Part shown: one piece after another, positions 45,348 through 54,884 of the stretch
How positions within the stretch are numbered: the stretch's first letter is position 1
How the letters are laid out: each line of letters begins with the position of its first letter
Assembly: GCF_018138715.1 (NCBI RefSeq)
Contig: NZ_JAGSHX010000001.1
Location: forward strand, 1,116,001-1,180,000
Direction of reading: 5' to 3'
Length of the DNA: 64,000 nt
Source of the DNA: Streptomyces asiaticus
GTDB taxonomy: Bacteria > Actinomycetota > Actinomycetes > Streptomycetales > Streptomycetaceae
Translations under genes and position numbers: made by a program
The notes under the pieces: model-generated
Databases searched by the model: none
Seen by the model: only the letters and a program-made list of their open reading frames with translations
Told to the model about the DNA's origin: nothing

Positions 45348-46125
45348 ATGATGGAGCACAGGCGGTGGATGATGCCGCTGGACTGGATGGGGGAGTTAGG
45401 TGGGGATTTCGACTACGCCGCTGCGATCACGCGCACGCGAGAGCACCTGAGTGCCCTGGGGGTGAGTGCTGAGGCCGGGAACCTGGTCAATGCCGCCGCG
45501 GTCGGTATTACCCAGTTCGTCTGGCGCAATGGGCCGATCGAAGACGCTCACGCAGGGGCGCGGGGGCGGCGTAACAAACTCCATGACGGTGTCATGTTCG
45601 CACGCAACACCTGGGTCTATCACCAGGCACTCGAAGCGGTGAACAGCACCAAGCAGTACGCGCTGCTGCGGTTCGAAAAGCGCATCCTGGACCGCGAGCT
45701 CATCTGGCCGGGCACGTCCGGAACGCTGACGCAGTTTGGGCACGGTGCGCTCGGCGAGATCAAGAAGCACGCCAAGAAGCACATCAACTACCTCATGTAC
45801 CTGCAAGGAGAGGTCCCTCAGGAGGAGTTCCTCGTCCTGTCTGCGCGCCACAGCCTCGACGCCAGCGACCACTTCGGGATGCCCGGGTGGCGCCCGCGCG
45901 TGCACGCCGCCATAGACCGGATCCGTGGACAGGACCGCGAGTTCGTTGAACTCCTTAAAAACCGACTACCAGATCGACTTCGCCGAACTGCTGAAGCGAG
46001 CCCCAGATGTCATCCGCGATGACTTGCCTGAGGTGGAAAGAGCGCTCCTGAATGCCCCGTACGAACTGGGAGCTGAGGCACTGGACTGGTTTGCCTGGAA
46101 CCCAGTGCTCGACTCGCACCTTTGA
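45348..46125 (+). pseudogene. Unknown protein, 5'-truncated by IS256 and frameshifted
   Basis: About 255 residues, not recognised. It starts within a few bases of the IS256 end, so the true N-terminus is probably lost. It reads GGDFDYAAAITRTREHLSALGVSAEAGNLVNAAAVGITQFVWRNG, KLHDGVMFARNTWVYHQALEAVNSTKQYALLRFEKRILDREL, and GEIKKHAKKHINYLMYLQGEV. Near 45957 (CTTAAAAACC) it shifts frame and ends as YQIDFAELLKRAPDVIRDDLPEVERALLNAPYELGAEALDWF to 46125. A soluble helical protein with no signal peptide. Confidence 0.6.
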
Positions 46126-46349
46126 TCGGGAGCTGCCGCGGCCCTGCCCGCTTCGGTTGTCAGCTCCTGGGCAGAGCCATGCACCTGCCAGGCCGTAATG
46201 GGGAAGGGCGATGCGCAGATGGGTTGGATAAGGGTCGCGTGGGTGGGCGCGGTGGCGTACCGATGCAGAGAGGCGAGCTCGGAGTTCCGGTGATCTTGGG
46301 GTTGTGACGCCACGTGGTCGTAGATGTGGGTGTTCTTGTGGGCTCCTTC

Positions 46350-47195
46350 TCAGTCGGCGGCCGGCGTCGCCTGCCACGCGCCCGGGCGTTTGCCTGTGGC
46401 CTTGTGGAAGAACACCGAGAAGTTGGATGCGTCGGTGAAGCCGAGTATGTCGGCACAGCGGGCGGCGGTGAGGCGGTCGTGTGCGAGGAGCCGTTTGGCT
46501 TCCAGGGTGATCCGTTCGACGATGTATGCCTTCGCGGTGCGGCCGGTGGCCTGCTGCACCGCTCGTGAGAGGGTGCGGGGCGCGTATCCCAGCGCACGGG
46601 CGTAGTAGCCGGCGTCGTGGTGTTGCCGGAAGTGCGCTTCGACGCTGGAGCGGAACAACCGGAACACCGGATGTGTGAGCCGTGCTTCGGCGTGCGGTGG
46701 GTGCAGCCGGGTGATGAGCGCGGAGAGCAGGATTTCGGGCAGCTCCGTCGAGGAGGCACTGGGTGGGGCGGATGCTTCGAGGAGGAGATGGCTGCGCGCC
46801 GTGTCGACGAAGGGCCAGTCGGCGTCGGGGATGCTCCAGTGCGCGGCCAGGTCCGGGGAGGCGACGAGTTCTCGGGTGGTGTGGGTGACCGGCGCGGTCG
46901 GCACGAACAGCACGAGGTGCCCTGCCACTTCGGCGATGTCGTCCCACCGGTGCACCGCGCCGGGTGGAATCCACACCGCGGACCGATCTTGGAGCGGGTG
47001 GAGGTGGAAATCGACCGTGACGGAGCCGGGTCCGGTGTCGATGACGGCAAGGACGTGGAAGTCGGCGCGCTGCGTGCCGCCGTCGTTCAGCTCGCGAAGG
47101 CGGCCGAACGTCATCGTCTCGACCGAGGCGGCGCGGCGTCCTGCGGGCTGATAGGTCATCTGCCGGATCACGTTCACGTGTCCAGTTTTCACCAT
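46350..47195 (-). CDS. AraC-family transcriptional regulator
   Basis: 281 residues. A cupin-type N-terminal sensor (FHVLAVIDTGPGSVTVDFHLHPLQDRSAVWIPPGAVHRWDDIAEVAGHLVLFV) and two C-terminal HTHs (YYARALGYAPRTLSRAVQQATGRTAKAYIVERITLEAKRLLAHDRLTAARCADILGFTDASNFSVFFHKATGKRPGAW). ATG 47195 is the first good start. It is divergent from the alpha/beta hydrolase at 47290, 94 bp away, and probably controls it. Confidence 0.9.
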   Translation of the reverse strand: MVKTGHVNVIRQMTYQPAGRRAASVETMTFGRLRELNDGGTQRADFHVLAVIDTGPGSVTVDFHLHPLQDRSAVWIPPGAVHRWDDIAEVAGHLVLFVPTAPVTHTTRELVASPDLAAHWSIPDADWPFVDTARSHLLLEASAPPSASSTELPEILLSALITRLHPPHAEARLTHPVFRLFRSSVEAHFRQHHDAGYYARALGYAPRTLSRAVQQATGRTAKAYIVERITLEAKRLLAHDRLTAARCADILGFTDASNFSVFFHKATGKRPGAWQATPAAD

Positions 47196-47289
47196 CGGGC
47201 GACCAGTCACGCCGATGCCCCGCCCGGGTGCCGAAAGTTTCAATGAATACACAGGGCAATCGCCCAGAGCATCGACCGGAAGAGCCATC

Positions 47290-48066
47290 ATGAACACGAC
47301 GCAGCAGACGCTTCTGCCCGCTTACGACCATCGGCCGGGGACTGGGCCGACTCTGGTGTTCCTGCACTATTGGGGTGGTTCTGCCCGCACCTGGGACCTC
47401 GTCGTCGACCGTCTGGCGGGCCGTGACGTGCTCACGGTCGACTTCCGCGGGTGGAGCCGGTCGAGCGCTCTGCCCGGTCCCTATACGCTCGGCCAGCTCG
47501 CCGACGACACGCTCGCCGTGCTCGCGGATGCGGGGGTCACCGACTACGTCCTGGTGGGGCATTCGATGGGGGGTAAGGTCGCACAGCTGGTCGCGGCCAC
47601 CCGGCCCGCCGGCCTGCGCGGCATCGTTCTCGTCGGCTCCGGCCCGGCGAAGCCCGCCGCACAGGTCACTCCCGAGTACCAGGAAGCCCTGTCGCACGCC
47701 TACGACTCCGCCGAGTCCGTGGCCGGGGCACGGGATCACGTCCTCACCGCGACCGAGCTGCCCGCTCCGGTCAAGGCGCAGATCGTGACCGATTCGCGGA
47801 CCGTCACCGACGCCGCCCGCACCGAGTGGCCGCTGCGCGGCATCGCGCAGGACATCACCGAGCACACGCGCATGGTCAGCGTGCCCGCTCTCGTCGTCGC
47901 CGGAGAACACGACCAGGTGGAGCCCGTCGGCGTGCTCCGCGACAACCTGGTGCCCTACCTCTCCCAAGCCGACTTCGTGGTGGTCCCCCACACCGGTCAC
48001 CTGATCCCGCTGGAAGCCCCGGCCGACCTCGTCGACGCCATCACCGCATTCGCGCCGGCAGCCTGA
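47290..48066 (+). CDS. Alpha/beta-hydrolase
   Basis: 258 residues: oxyanion segment LVFLHYWGGSARTWDLVVDRL, nucleophile elbow LVGHSMGGKVAQLV with Ser, Asp in LVVAGEHDQVEPV, His in VVPHTGHLIPLEAP, a complete Ser-His-Asp triad. ATG 47290 follows GGAAGAG. Serine esterase or lactonase/peroxidase-like; the substrate is unknown. Its neighbour is the divergent AraC regulator. Confidence 0.9.
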   Translation: MNTTQQTLLPAYDHRPGTGPTLVFLHYWGGSARTWDLVVDRLAGRDVLTVDFRGWSRSSALPGPYTLGQLADDTLAVLADAGVTDYVLVGHSMGGKVAQLVAATRPAGLRGIVLVGSGPAKPAAQVTPEYQEALSHAYDSAESVAGARDHVLTATELPAPVKAQIVTDSRTVTDAARTEWPLRGIAQDITEHTRMVSVPALVVAGEHDQVEPVGVLRDNLVPYLSQADFVVVPHTGHLIPLEAPADLVDAITAFAPAA

Positions 48067-48530
48067 CCGTCCCCGCGGCCCGACGACGGGCTGTGCCCCT
48101 GATCACCCGCCCACAGGGCCGGGACAGGCCCTGCCGCGTTGCACCGCACCCGACAGATCTGCTTGTACGCCGGCCGCACAGCGGCCGGCACCGCATCGTG
48201 GACGACCTGTTCCCCGAGCCAGCCGCCCGGGGTCCGGGGCAACGCGGTGAGCGGCGCCCGTCACGCACCAGTCGCCTCCCCGTCTCACGCCCCGACGGGC
48301 CCGGCGACCGCCTTCTTGTGACTTCTCGCGCACCCTCGAGGAGCGGACGAAGAGGCGTCCGAACAGCCCGATCGGCAGGTACGGGTCACTGGCCCCGCCC
48401 GCTCGGCAGATGCTGAGATCGGTGATGTGGCCGGCGATCGGTGCGCCGGTGAGCAGGCTGAGTTCCGCGGCGGAGCCGAAGTGGTCGAGGTGACAGACGC
48501 CTGTCAGATCCCGGTGCCGGGGCCCGCATC
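48067..48530. other. Degenerate interval
   Basis: No open gene. On the minus strand 48369-48520 one frame reads DLTGVCHLDHFGSAAELSLLTGAPIAGHITDLS and resembles a coding remnant, but no family is recognised. Confidence 0.3.
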
Positions 48531-48887
48531 ATGCCGGCCCCGGGTCACACCGCCCCCGTGCTCGGCAAGCGTTCCGTCAACGCCTACCTGCTGCTGTCCG
48601 TCTCTGCCCTCACCGACCACGGCGATCTGGTCGCCGGAGACCTCGTGGCCACCCCGTTCCCGGGCTTCGGCAAGCGACCCGCCAACCGGCCCTTCCACGA
48701 CGACCGGCTCGGCAACCTCGCCGGCCTGCGCGAGATGCCGGCCCTGAGCCCCACCAAGCTCCACGTCGGCCATGGCGCACCCCTCAACCCCGAGCAGGCA
48801 GGTCGCTGGGCTGCCGCAGAGCAACGACGGCTCGATCGCCTCGCGGTCCGGGGGCGTCTGCGGACCAGGAACGAACCCGCGGCATGA
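48531..48887 (+). pseudogene. Fragment of an MBL-fold hydrolase
   Basis: 118 residues starting at PAPGHTAPVLGKRSVNAYLLLS, with GHT and the later KLHVGHGAPLNPEQAGRWAAAEQRRLDRL (GHG-type His) of metallo-beta-lactamase-fold enzymes. The N-terminal HxHxDH region is missing. Probably a remnant. Confidence 0.55.
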
Positions 48888-48991
48888 TCACCGGATCCTG
48901 CTCACGACCCGGTCGTCGTGGGCACCAGACGACGGTCGGTGCGAGTAGTCCTCCTGTCTCACACACCTGAGCCGCGACCAGCAATTTCACG

Positions 48992-49777
48992 GTGCTCACC
49001 ACTCATGGGGAACCTGTGCCTGTGCTGCCTGCGTGGCTGACCGGCCCGCTATGGGACCAATGCATGTCCCTGCTGCCCGAGCGGCCGACGTATCACCCGG
49101 ACCATCCGCTGGGCTGCCACCGCCCGCGCATCAGCGACCGGATCGTCTTCGACAAGCTGCTGCAGCTCCTGCGCTTCGGCTGCTCCTACCTGGCGACCGC
49201 CGATACGACCTGCTCGGCCACCACGATCCGCAACCGCCGCAACGAGTGGATCCGTCTGGGAGTCTTCGCTCGATTGAAGCAGATCGCGCTGGAGTCCTAA
49301 ACCGAATCGTTGATCGCGTCCACGACCAGATCGCCGTCGATGGATCGATCACCAAAGCCCCCGGCGGCGGCGAGGCGGCCGGGCGTTCCCTGGTCGACCG
49401 CGGCAAACAAGGCATGAAACGCTTCGGCATGACAGATGGTTCATCTGGACGCCGGCTACGACTCCGACACAACCCGCACCCTGCTCGACGGCCGCAACTT
49501 GCGCGGCCGGATTGCGCGCAAAGGAGAGAAAGGACCGATTCAGGAAAGTCGACGGTGGCACGTGGAGCGCACCCACGCCTGGCAAAACGCCTTCCACCGC
49601 CTCACCCGATGCTACGAGCGTCGACTCACCGTGATTGACGCCTTCTTCGACCTCGCCGACGCCGTCATCACCGTACGTAGTCCGATCCGCCAAGCATGGA
49701 GGACTCACCGCTGGAAGGCGCGCCATACCTGCGCCCATGAGCAGACGCCCTATCTGCCCGTCTGCGCGAGTTCTTAG
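48992..49777 (+). pseudogene. IS5-family transposase, internally deleted and frameshifted
   Basis: The first frame gives LTGPLWDQCMSLLPERPTYHPDHPLGCHRPRISDRIVFDKLLQLLRFGCSY and stops at 49300. A second gives VHDQIAVDGSITKAPGGGEAAGRSLVDRGKQGMKR with the first catalytic Asp. After a deletion of roughly 50 codons a third gives VHLDAGYDSDTTRTLLDGRNLRGRIARKGEKGPI and RRWHVERTHAWQNAFHRLTRCYERRL. A decayed element. Confidence 0.8.
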
Positions 49778-49793
49778 TTGCTACCTCCTTTGC

Positions 49794-50346
49794 ATGGTGC
49801 ATCGAGGCTCTGCTGCTGTGGAGATCGTGCTCTGTGAGGCCGAGCGTGTCGAGCTCGTGCGCCGGGCGGAGTTGCCGGACCGGCGTATGGCTGAACGAGC
49901 CTGGATCATCCTCGTGTGCGCTGATGGGATGTCGAATGCGGGTGCGGCGCGGGCCCTTGGTGTCGGCGTCAAGTCGGTGCGCAAGTGGTGTGGGAAGTTC
50001 GCCGCACAGCGACTGGACGGGCTTGAGGATGAGGGCTGTGTCGGCCGGCCGAAGGCGGAGTTGGTTCTGGCCGGGGGTGAACGTGCCCAGTTGGCGCGCT
50101 GGGCGAGACGGGCCAAGACTGCCCAGTACCTCGTGCTGAGGGCGAGGATCGTGTTGCGGTGCGCGGAGGGTGTCACGAACAAGCAGGTTGTGGCTGACCT
50201 GGGAGTGGACCAGTCCACCGTGGACCGCTGGCGGGCTCGCTTCGTGGCCGATCGCCTCGACGGCCTGCAGGGCGAACCGCGATCCGGCCGGCCGGCCTCG
50301 ATCCTGCTCGACCAGGTCGAAGACGTCATCGTTGCGACGCTGGAGT
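49794..50346 (+). pseudogene. IS630-family transposase, N-terminal fragment
   Basis: About 184 residues with two HTH motifs ([75 protein letters not shown] and [20 protein letters not shown]). It stops being transposase at 50346, where the IS21 end begins. The catalytic domain is absent. Confidence 0.75.
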
Positions 50347-50351
50347 CTGGC

Positions 50352-50475
50352 TTTAACGGTTTGAGTTGGCCCCATTTTTCCGGCGTGAAGTGGCTCCACT
50401 CGAAGATCGGTTGGGCGGAGATTCCGGCTCGAAGTGGCCCCGGCTTCCGGGCCAAGTCGGCCCCGGCTCATAGCC
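50352..50475 (-). repeat. IS21-family terminal region with repeated TGGCCCC blocks
   Basis: The blocks GTTGGCCCCATTTTT, AAGTGGCTCCACTCG, AAGTGGCCCCGGCTT and AGTCGGCCCCGGCT follow one another, which is the multiple-repeat end typical of IS21 elements. An IstB fragment lies 1.1 kb to the right in the matching orientation. Confidence 0.6.
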
Positions 50476-50597
50476 GGCTCATCGCAGTAGAGGGTGTAGT
50501 CGGGGTCTGTCCTGTCGGTTTCCGAGGTCGCCGACACGAATTTCAGGCTCGGCTGCACTCCTGTCCGAGCCTGACGAGACGTGCGCCGCGGAACGAG

Positions 50598-51056
50598 CTA
50601 TGCACCCTCGTTGTCACCACGCAGGGAATGGATCATGCTCTGCAGGATCCGGAACGCGCCTGACTGCTCGGTCTCGGTCAGGCCGGCCAGCATTCTGGCC
50701 TCGACGGACCGGACGGCTGCGCTCGCCTTCTCGAGACTTCGTCGGCCGCGAGGCGTGAGCCGCGCGGGAAGCACCTTCCCGACGGGTGCCTCCGCAGGCC
50801 TGGTCACGTAGCCGTCTCGCTCCAGGGCCTGGAGCAGCACGTTCATCGTCTGCCGTGTCACGAACGCGCCCCGCGCGAGCTCGGAGTTCGACAAGCCGGG
50901 TCGTTGCGCCAGCAGCTCGAGGCAGGAGTAGTGCGTCACGCTCATCCCGAGCGGCCGCAGCACTTCCTCCATGGCCGCGCGGAGGGCGCTCGACGCTTCT
51001 TTGAGCAGGTAGCCCAGTGACGTCTCCAGGTCGACGCCGACACCTTCTTGACTCAT
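50598..51056 (-). CDS. MarR-family repressor
   Basis: 152 residues with winged [77 protein letters not shown] 51056 overlaps the first operator. It is divergent from a VOC-family gene at 51121, and two TGTCAG-N4-CTGACA palindromes separate them. MarR proteins of this type usually respond to phenolics or oxidants. Confidence 0.9.
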   Translation of the reverse strand: MSQEGVGVDLETSLGYLLKEASSALRAAMEEVLRPLGMSVTHYSCLELLAQRPGLSNSELARGAFVTRQTMNVLLQALERDGYVTRPAEAPVGKVLPARLTPRGRRSLEKASAAVRSVEARMLAGLTETEQSGAFRILQSMIHSLRGDNEGA

Positions 51057-51098
51057 GTCAGTATTCTGACATAGATTGCGCATGTCAGAAAACTGACA
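51056..51098. promoter_or_regulatory. Two MarR operators
   Basis: TGTCAGTATTCTGACA at 51056-51071 and TGTCAGAAAACTGACA at 51083-51098, both perfect 6-bp arms around four bases, 27 bp apart, between the divergent MarR and VOC genes. Confidence 0.8.
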
Positions 51099-51120
51099 CG
51101 AAACCACAAGGAGCGTCATC

Positions 51121-51489
51121 ATGCCCGCCACCGGCCCCGACTTCATCTCGCTCCAAGTGCGCGACCTCGACGCTTCACAGGCGTTCTACGAGCAGTACTT
51201 GGGCCTCGTCCGCTCGCCGGCCGGACCTCCGCACGCCGTCGTCTTCGAGACGAAGCCGATCGCGTTCGCACTCCGCGACGTCATTCCCGGCACCGACCTC
51301 GCATCCGTCGCTCAGCCCGGCATCGGTGCCGCGATCTGGCTCCACGCCACCGACGTCCAGGCCATCCACGACGCGCTCGTCGCCGACGGTCACACCATCG
51401 TCTCCGCACCGATCGACGGCCCCTTCGGTCGGACCTTCACCTTCGCCGACCCCGACGGCTACCAGGTCACGCTCCACGACCGCGCTTGA
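51121..51489 (+). CDS. VOC-family (glyoxalase/bleomycin-resistance-like) protein
   Basis: 122 residues: FISLQVRDLDASQAFYEQYLGL, VFETKPIAFALR, AAIWLHATDVQAIHDALVADGHTIVSAPIDGPFGRTFTFADPDGYQVTLHD. The paired beta-alpha-beta-beta-beta units and the C-terminal DPDGY metal-site region are typical. The ATG is preceded by AAGGAGCG. Probably binds or modifies a small toxic compound. Controlled by the divergent MarR gene. Confidence 0.88.
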   Translation: MPATGPDFISLQVRDLDASQAFYEQYLGLVRSPAGPPHAVVFETKPIAFALRDVIPGTDLASVAQPGIGAAIWLHATDVQAIHDALVADGHTIVSAPIDGPFGRTFTFADPDGYQVTLHDRA

Positions 51490-51607
51490 TCGACCCAAAC
51501 GCCACCGGACGATCATCAGCAGTTGTGCCCTGGGCTCGTGTGTGACGGTGCGACTCCCCGCCACAGGTTTTGACATTGCTTCCCCGGGCTCGTCCCGTGC
51601 TCGCTTG

Positions 51608-51855
51608 CTATGACTGCTTGCGCGGTTCTTGCTGCTTGGCCTTCGTGCGGGCGAGCCGGTAGGACTCGGTGCCGGTTTCGATGATGGTGCCGTTGAAGGT
51701 GAGCCGGTCGACGATGGCCGCGCAGAGCCTGGGGTCGGTGAACGTCTTGGTCCAGCCTCCGAACGATTCGTTCGAGGCGATGGCCACGCTGTTCTTCTCC
51801 TCCCGCTCGGTCAAAACCTGGAACAGCATCTCGGCTCCGCGGCGGTCGAGTTCGA
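51608..51855 (-). pseudogene. IstB (IS21 ATPase) C-terminal fragment
   Basis: The frame reads LELDRRGAEMLFQVLTEREEKNSVAIASNESFGGWTKTFTDPRLCAAIVDRLTFNGTIIETGTESYRL, the conserved end of IstB-type AAA proteins. Its upstream part is replaced by the group II intron. It points toward the IS21-type end at 50352, but the MarR/VOC pair lies between. Confidence 0.8.
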
Positions 51856-51983
51856 GGTGTTGGGTCGGGGACGGGACGCCGTGCACTGTTTCCAGTGCCG
51901 GTCTTCCCGTCCCCGCCCGCCGAGTGAAGTAGGCCGCCGACGAGGTGCCCGTGGCTCGGGTCCTTTTCCGACGGCCCCTTCCC

Positions 51984-52017
51984 GAACGGAACGGGCGAGT
52001 TTCCCCGCATTCCGCTC
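51984..52017 (-). ncRNA. Group II intron domain V
   Basis: A 34-nt hairpin beginning GAGCGGAATGCGGGGAAAC and ending GTTCCGTTC on the minus strand, with a GAAA-type loop and the AGC-like triad near the 5' side. It starts nine bases after the reverse transcriptase stop codon. Confidence 0.75.
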
Positions 52018-52025
52018 TCCAGTGA

Positions 52026-53816
52026 TCACGTCCGTTTGAGCGCAGTGGGCCGCCCGGAATGGATGTCTTCATGACAGCGGCGGCAGATCACCAAGGTTTT
52101 CCGCCGTCGCATCGCCATGAGGCGGACCCATGCCGGTTTCTCGCGCCGTCCTGGGCGGTTGAGGTCGGCGAGTTTGCGGACATGGTGCACTTCCAGGTGT
52201 GTCCGTGACTCGCAGAGCTCACAGCATTCGGCGAGGAGTCGATGAATCAGCTCGTTGCGCTTGCTGCTGGCCATGACGGGCTTGAGGTCGGTGAGGGTCG
52301 CTGTGCGCTGTCGTTTGAGCGGGATCCCCCCGAATCGGGCGACCAGTGGTTTCCTCCCTCGATCGCGTTCGACAGTGACCTGGAAACAGGTGCGCGGTCC
52401 TTCCGGCGTCTCGATCATGCTCTTGTACTTTCGAGCCGTCTTCGTGACCGTGCTGCGATGTTTCCCGGCCAAGGTCTTGAGCATCGAAGTCTCCATGACC
52501 CATCGGAGCTTGCCCAGGCGAAAGACGTCCTGGGCCAGAAGGTAGTACTGGACGACACCTTGAAACTCGGACTGGTACTTCGCAACGATGGTGAAGTCAT
52601 CGTCACGCATGACCGAACCTCTCAGCGCCGGTTTTCCCTTGCTCATGTAGAGCGCGCATCGCTGCCTGATCGCCTGCCTGGGCACAAACAGCCCAATGGA
52701 TCCATTGACTGCCCGTCGATTACGGGTGATCTTGTCGTTGGAGTATTGGGATTTGATGTCGTAGCCGAGGAAGTGCGCCGCCTGGCTGGTGGCGTGCGTG
52801 ATCAACGTCTTGGCCTCAGAAAGTTCCAGCTCGAGTTCCTCTCGCAGGAACGCCCGAATCTTTGACTTGATCTCCTCTGCTTCGTGCCTGGGCCCGGCGA
52901 ATCCCAGCAGCCAGTCGTCGGCATAGCGGACATACCGAAGCCGTCGATAGTCTGGATCATTGGGGTCTTGGCTCGGCAACGCTCGGCGCCGGGGTTCGAG
53001 CTCCCGCACCGATTTTCGGCAACCGCGCCGTCTCGCCCCTTGGATCCAGTGCTCCAACCGCCGGTATTCCCGGTTCGGTTGTCGACGCTGGCCGTGGTTG
53101 TATTCGGGCAGCAGCGACTGTTCAACGAACTGATCGAGCCGATCAAGGTAGATGTTCGACAGGATCGGGCTGGCCACTCCACCTTGCGGAGCACCGCTGA
53201 GTGTCGCATTCCAGCGCCAATCCTCCAGATATCCAGCCTTGAGCATGTGCCCGATCAGCCGGAGGAAACGGCCATCGTGGACTTTCTCCGACAGGATCGA
53301 CAGCATGACACTATGGTCAAGGCTGCCGAAGCAGTCGGAGATATCGCCCTCGACGAACCAATGGGTTCCCGTCCAATACCGTTCCACCTCACTCAGTGCG
53401 GTGTGACAGCCCCGGCCGGGACGGAAGCCGTGGGAGCGGTCGGAGAACTGGACGTCGTAGTACGCCTCTAGAAGCATGCGCACTACCTCGGCCACGAGCT
53501 TGTCCGACCAAGTCGGCAGTCCTAGCGGACGCTTCTTGGCTGATCCCTTCTTCTCGATGTATACGCGTCTCGCCGGGGACCATCGATAGCGCTCGCAGCG
53601 GAGCGATTCGATGATCCTCTGGATCTTCTCCAGGGACATGCCATCCACGGTTTCCCTGGTGGCCCCGGGAGTCATCGCTCCCTTGTTGGCATAGATGCGC
53701 CCGTAGGCCAGCAGAAACAACTCCGTGTTGAATAACTGCCGGTAGAGCCTTTCGACCGGCAAACCTCTCTCACCGCGCTTGCGGAGGACGCTCAGCACCG
53801 TTTCAGCACTCTGCAT
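52026..53816 (-). CDS. ltrA: Group II intron reverse transcriptase/maturase with HNH endonuclease
   Basis: 596 residues. RT core: GDISDCFGSLDHSVMLSIL, GAPQGGVASPILSNIYLDRLD, and the catalytic YADD in RYVRYADDWLLGFAGP. The maturase (X) domain follows (YYLLAQDVFRLGKLRWVMETSMLKTLAGKHRSTVTK). The C-terminal HNH endonuclease has CCELCESRTHLEVHHVRKLADL and LVICRRCHEDIHSG. ATG 53816 gives MQSAETVLSVLRKRG, and the intron at the left edge begins its ORF at the same place. The frame is intact, so the intron is probably still mobile. Confidence 0.95.
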   Translation of the reverse strand: MQSAETVLSVLRKRGERGLPVERLYRQLFNTELFLLAYGRIYANKGAMTPGATRETVDGMSLEKIQRIIESLRCERYRWSPARRVYIEKKGSAKKRPLGLPTWSDKLVAEVVRMLLEAYYDVQFSDRSHGFRPGRGCHTALSEVERYWTGTHWFVEGDISDCFGSLDHSVMLSILSEKVHDGRFLRLIGHMLKAGYLEDWRWNATLSGAPQGGVASPILSNIYLDRLDQFVEQSLLPEYNHGQRRQPNREYRRLEHWIQGARRRGCRKSVRELEPRRRALPSQDPNDPDYRRLRYVRYADDWLLGFAGPRHEAEEIKSKIRAFLREELELELSEAKTLITHATSQAAHFLGYDIKSQYSNDKITRNRRAVNGSIGLFVPRQAIRQRCALYMSKGKPALRGSVMRDDDFTIVAKYQSEFQGVVQYYLLAQDVFRLGKLRWVMETSMLKTLAGKHRSTVTKTARKYKSMIETPEGPRTCFQVTVERDRGRKPLVARFGGIPLKRQRTATLTDLKPVMASSKRNELIHRLLAECCELCESRTHLEVHHVRKLADLNRPGRREKPAWVRLMAMRRRKTLVICRRCHEDIHSGRPTALKRT

Positions 53817-54351
53817 TGCGCATGCTTCCCTTCGCCGAACATCTCGATCACCTGGTGCCCTTCGCCCTGTGGTCCCGGTTTTCCCGGCCTCCTTGGCAGG
53901 TCGTTACTCCTGCGACTACTACGGCACCTCCGTCGCCATAGGGCTCGCGCCCCGTAGGCGATCCCGTGGTACGTCTTCGCTGTACGTATCGAGCACGACG
54001 TAGGCCGTTCACTCATCTCCTTGACCACCCTCGTTGGGCGGCGTTTCGCGCCATGGAGGTTGCCTCGGCTTCACGGTTCATGGCCGGGCATGACGCGACG
54101 TCGGTTTCAGACGTTATTCCGACGGGTGCGCACTTTCACCACCGGAGATTGAACTTCAAGCAATCCAGCCTTGGCCTTATCGTGCGGGCCTTGCGGCACC
54201 CCGCCCTGAACGTCTCCAGACGGCCGCCGCTTTCCTGACATGCTCTTGTCCCCTCGCGCTTTCGCGTCCAGGTAAGTCAGGTGACCCAGAAACATTCCTC
54301 CAAGTTCCTCCCGATTGGGTCGGGGATACAACGAAGCGCCTCACGGCGCAC

Positions 54352-54391
54352 ACCGGACGTGCCCGTTGGCCGAGCATCCGGCTCTCCACGT
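54352..54391 (-). pseudogene. Domain V remnant of another group II intron
   Basis: Directly upstream of the intron's first base the minus strand reads CACGTGGAGAGCCGGATGC ... GCACGTCCGGT. GAGCCGGATGC pairing with GCACGTCCGG is a typical bacterial domain V, with the CACGTGGA lead-in. The last bases of the hairpin are missing because the second intron starts there. Confidence 0.6.
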
Positions 54392-54486
54392 GATCCAATG
54401 GATCAGGCGAGGTATTCGCTGACCTGGCCGACGAACGCCACATCGTCGTGGCTGGTCCGGCGGAAACGTGCTCCGTCCGGATCGAC

Positions 54487-54877
54487 CTCGTCGACACCCT
54501 TCTTCAAAAAGCCGGTGTCATCGACGATCAGAACGGCCTCACGGTCACCGAGGTGTTCCACGACGTAGTCACGCACGTCGTCCAGGACCTCGTCGGCATC
54601 CCACTCGATCCGGTTCAGCAGCCGGTGGATGCGATCGGGACCGCCACGACCGGCCTCTTCCGCCAGCGTCCAGCCGTTCTTCCGCTCCAGCGGCGCGACC
54701 AGCCCCCCCGCATATACGCCAACGCCGACTCCCGCGGCTCCGACCTGTTGAACCGGTGCACAAACCGCTCATGCACCGCCTCGAGCTCACCCGCCCACAA
54801 CCTGACATCAGCAAGGTCCCCACCCATAACCTCATCAACGAGTCAACTGGCCACCAGTCACGGCAAGCACCGTTGCA
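54487..54877 (-). pseudogene. IS701-family fragment (left part of transposase and one end)
   Basis: The end sequence AGTCACGGCAAGCACCGTTG at 54856-54875 matches the IS701 at 10061-11458. The transposase start (MGGDLADVRLWAGELEAVHERFVHRFNRSEPRESALAYMRG) is readable, shifts frame at a C-run near 54705, then gives RIHRLLNRIEWDADEVLDDVRDYVVEHLGDREAVLIVDDTGFLKKG. The sequence is lost after that, replaced by intron-like DNA. It also removed the 3' end of the histidine kinase gene. Confidence 0.8.
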
Positions 54878-54884
54878 GTACCAG

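Larger units (their letters stand above)
51860..54351 (-). mobile_element. Group II intron, complete-looking
   Basis: The 5' end is GTGCGCC at 54351. The structured 5' region (54351-53817) matches the intron at 1-542. The ORF for reverse transcriptase follows. Just after its stop, 52017-51984 is a 34-nt domain V (GAGCGGAATGC...GTTCCGTTC). The 3' end is placed near 51860, where IstB coding sequence resumes; it is uncertain by tens of bases. All parts needed for splicing and mobility appear present. Confidence 0.8.

Noticed and set aside
45955..48000. A 681-codon minus-strand open frame
   Set aside because: It lies antisense to the alpha/beta hydrolase and out of frame with the AraC gene. Composition is Arg/Pro/His-rich without motifs.
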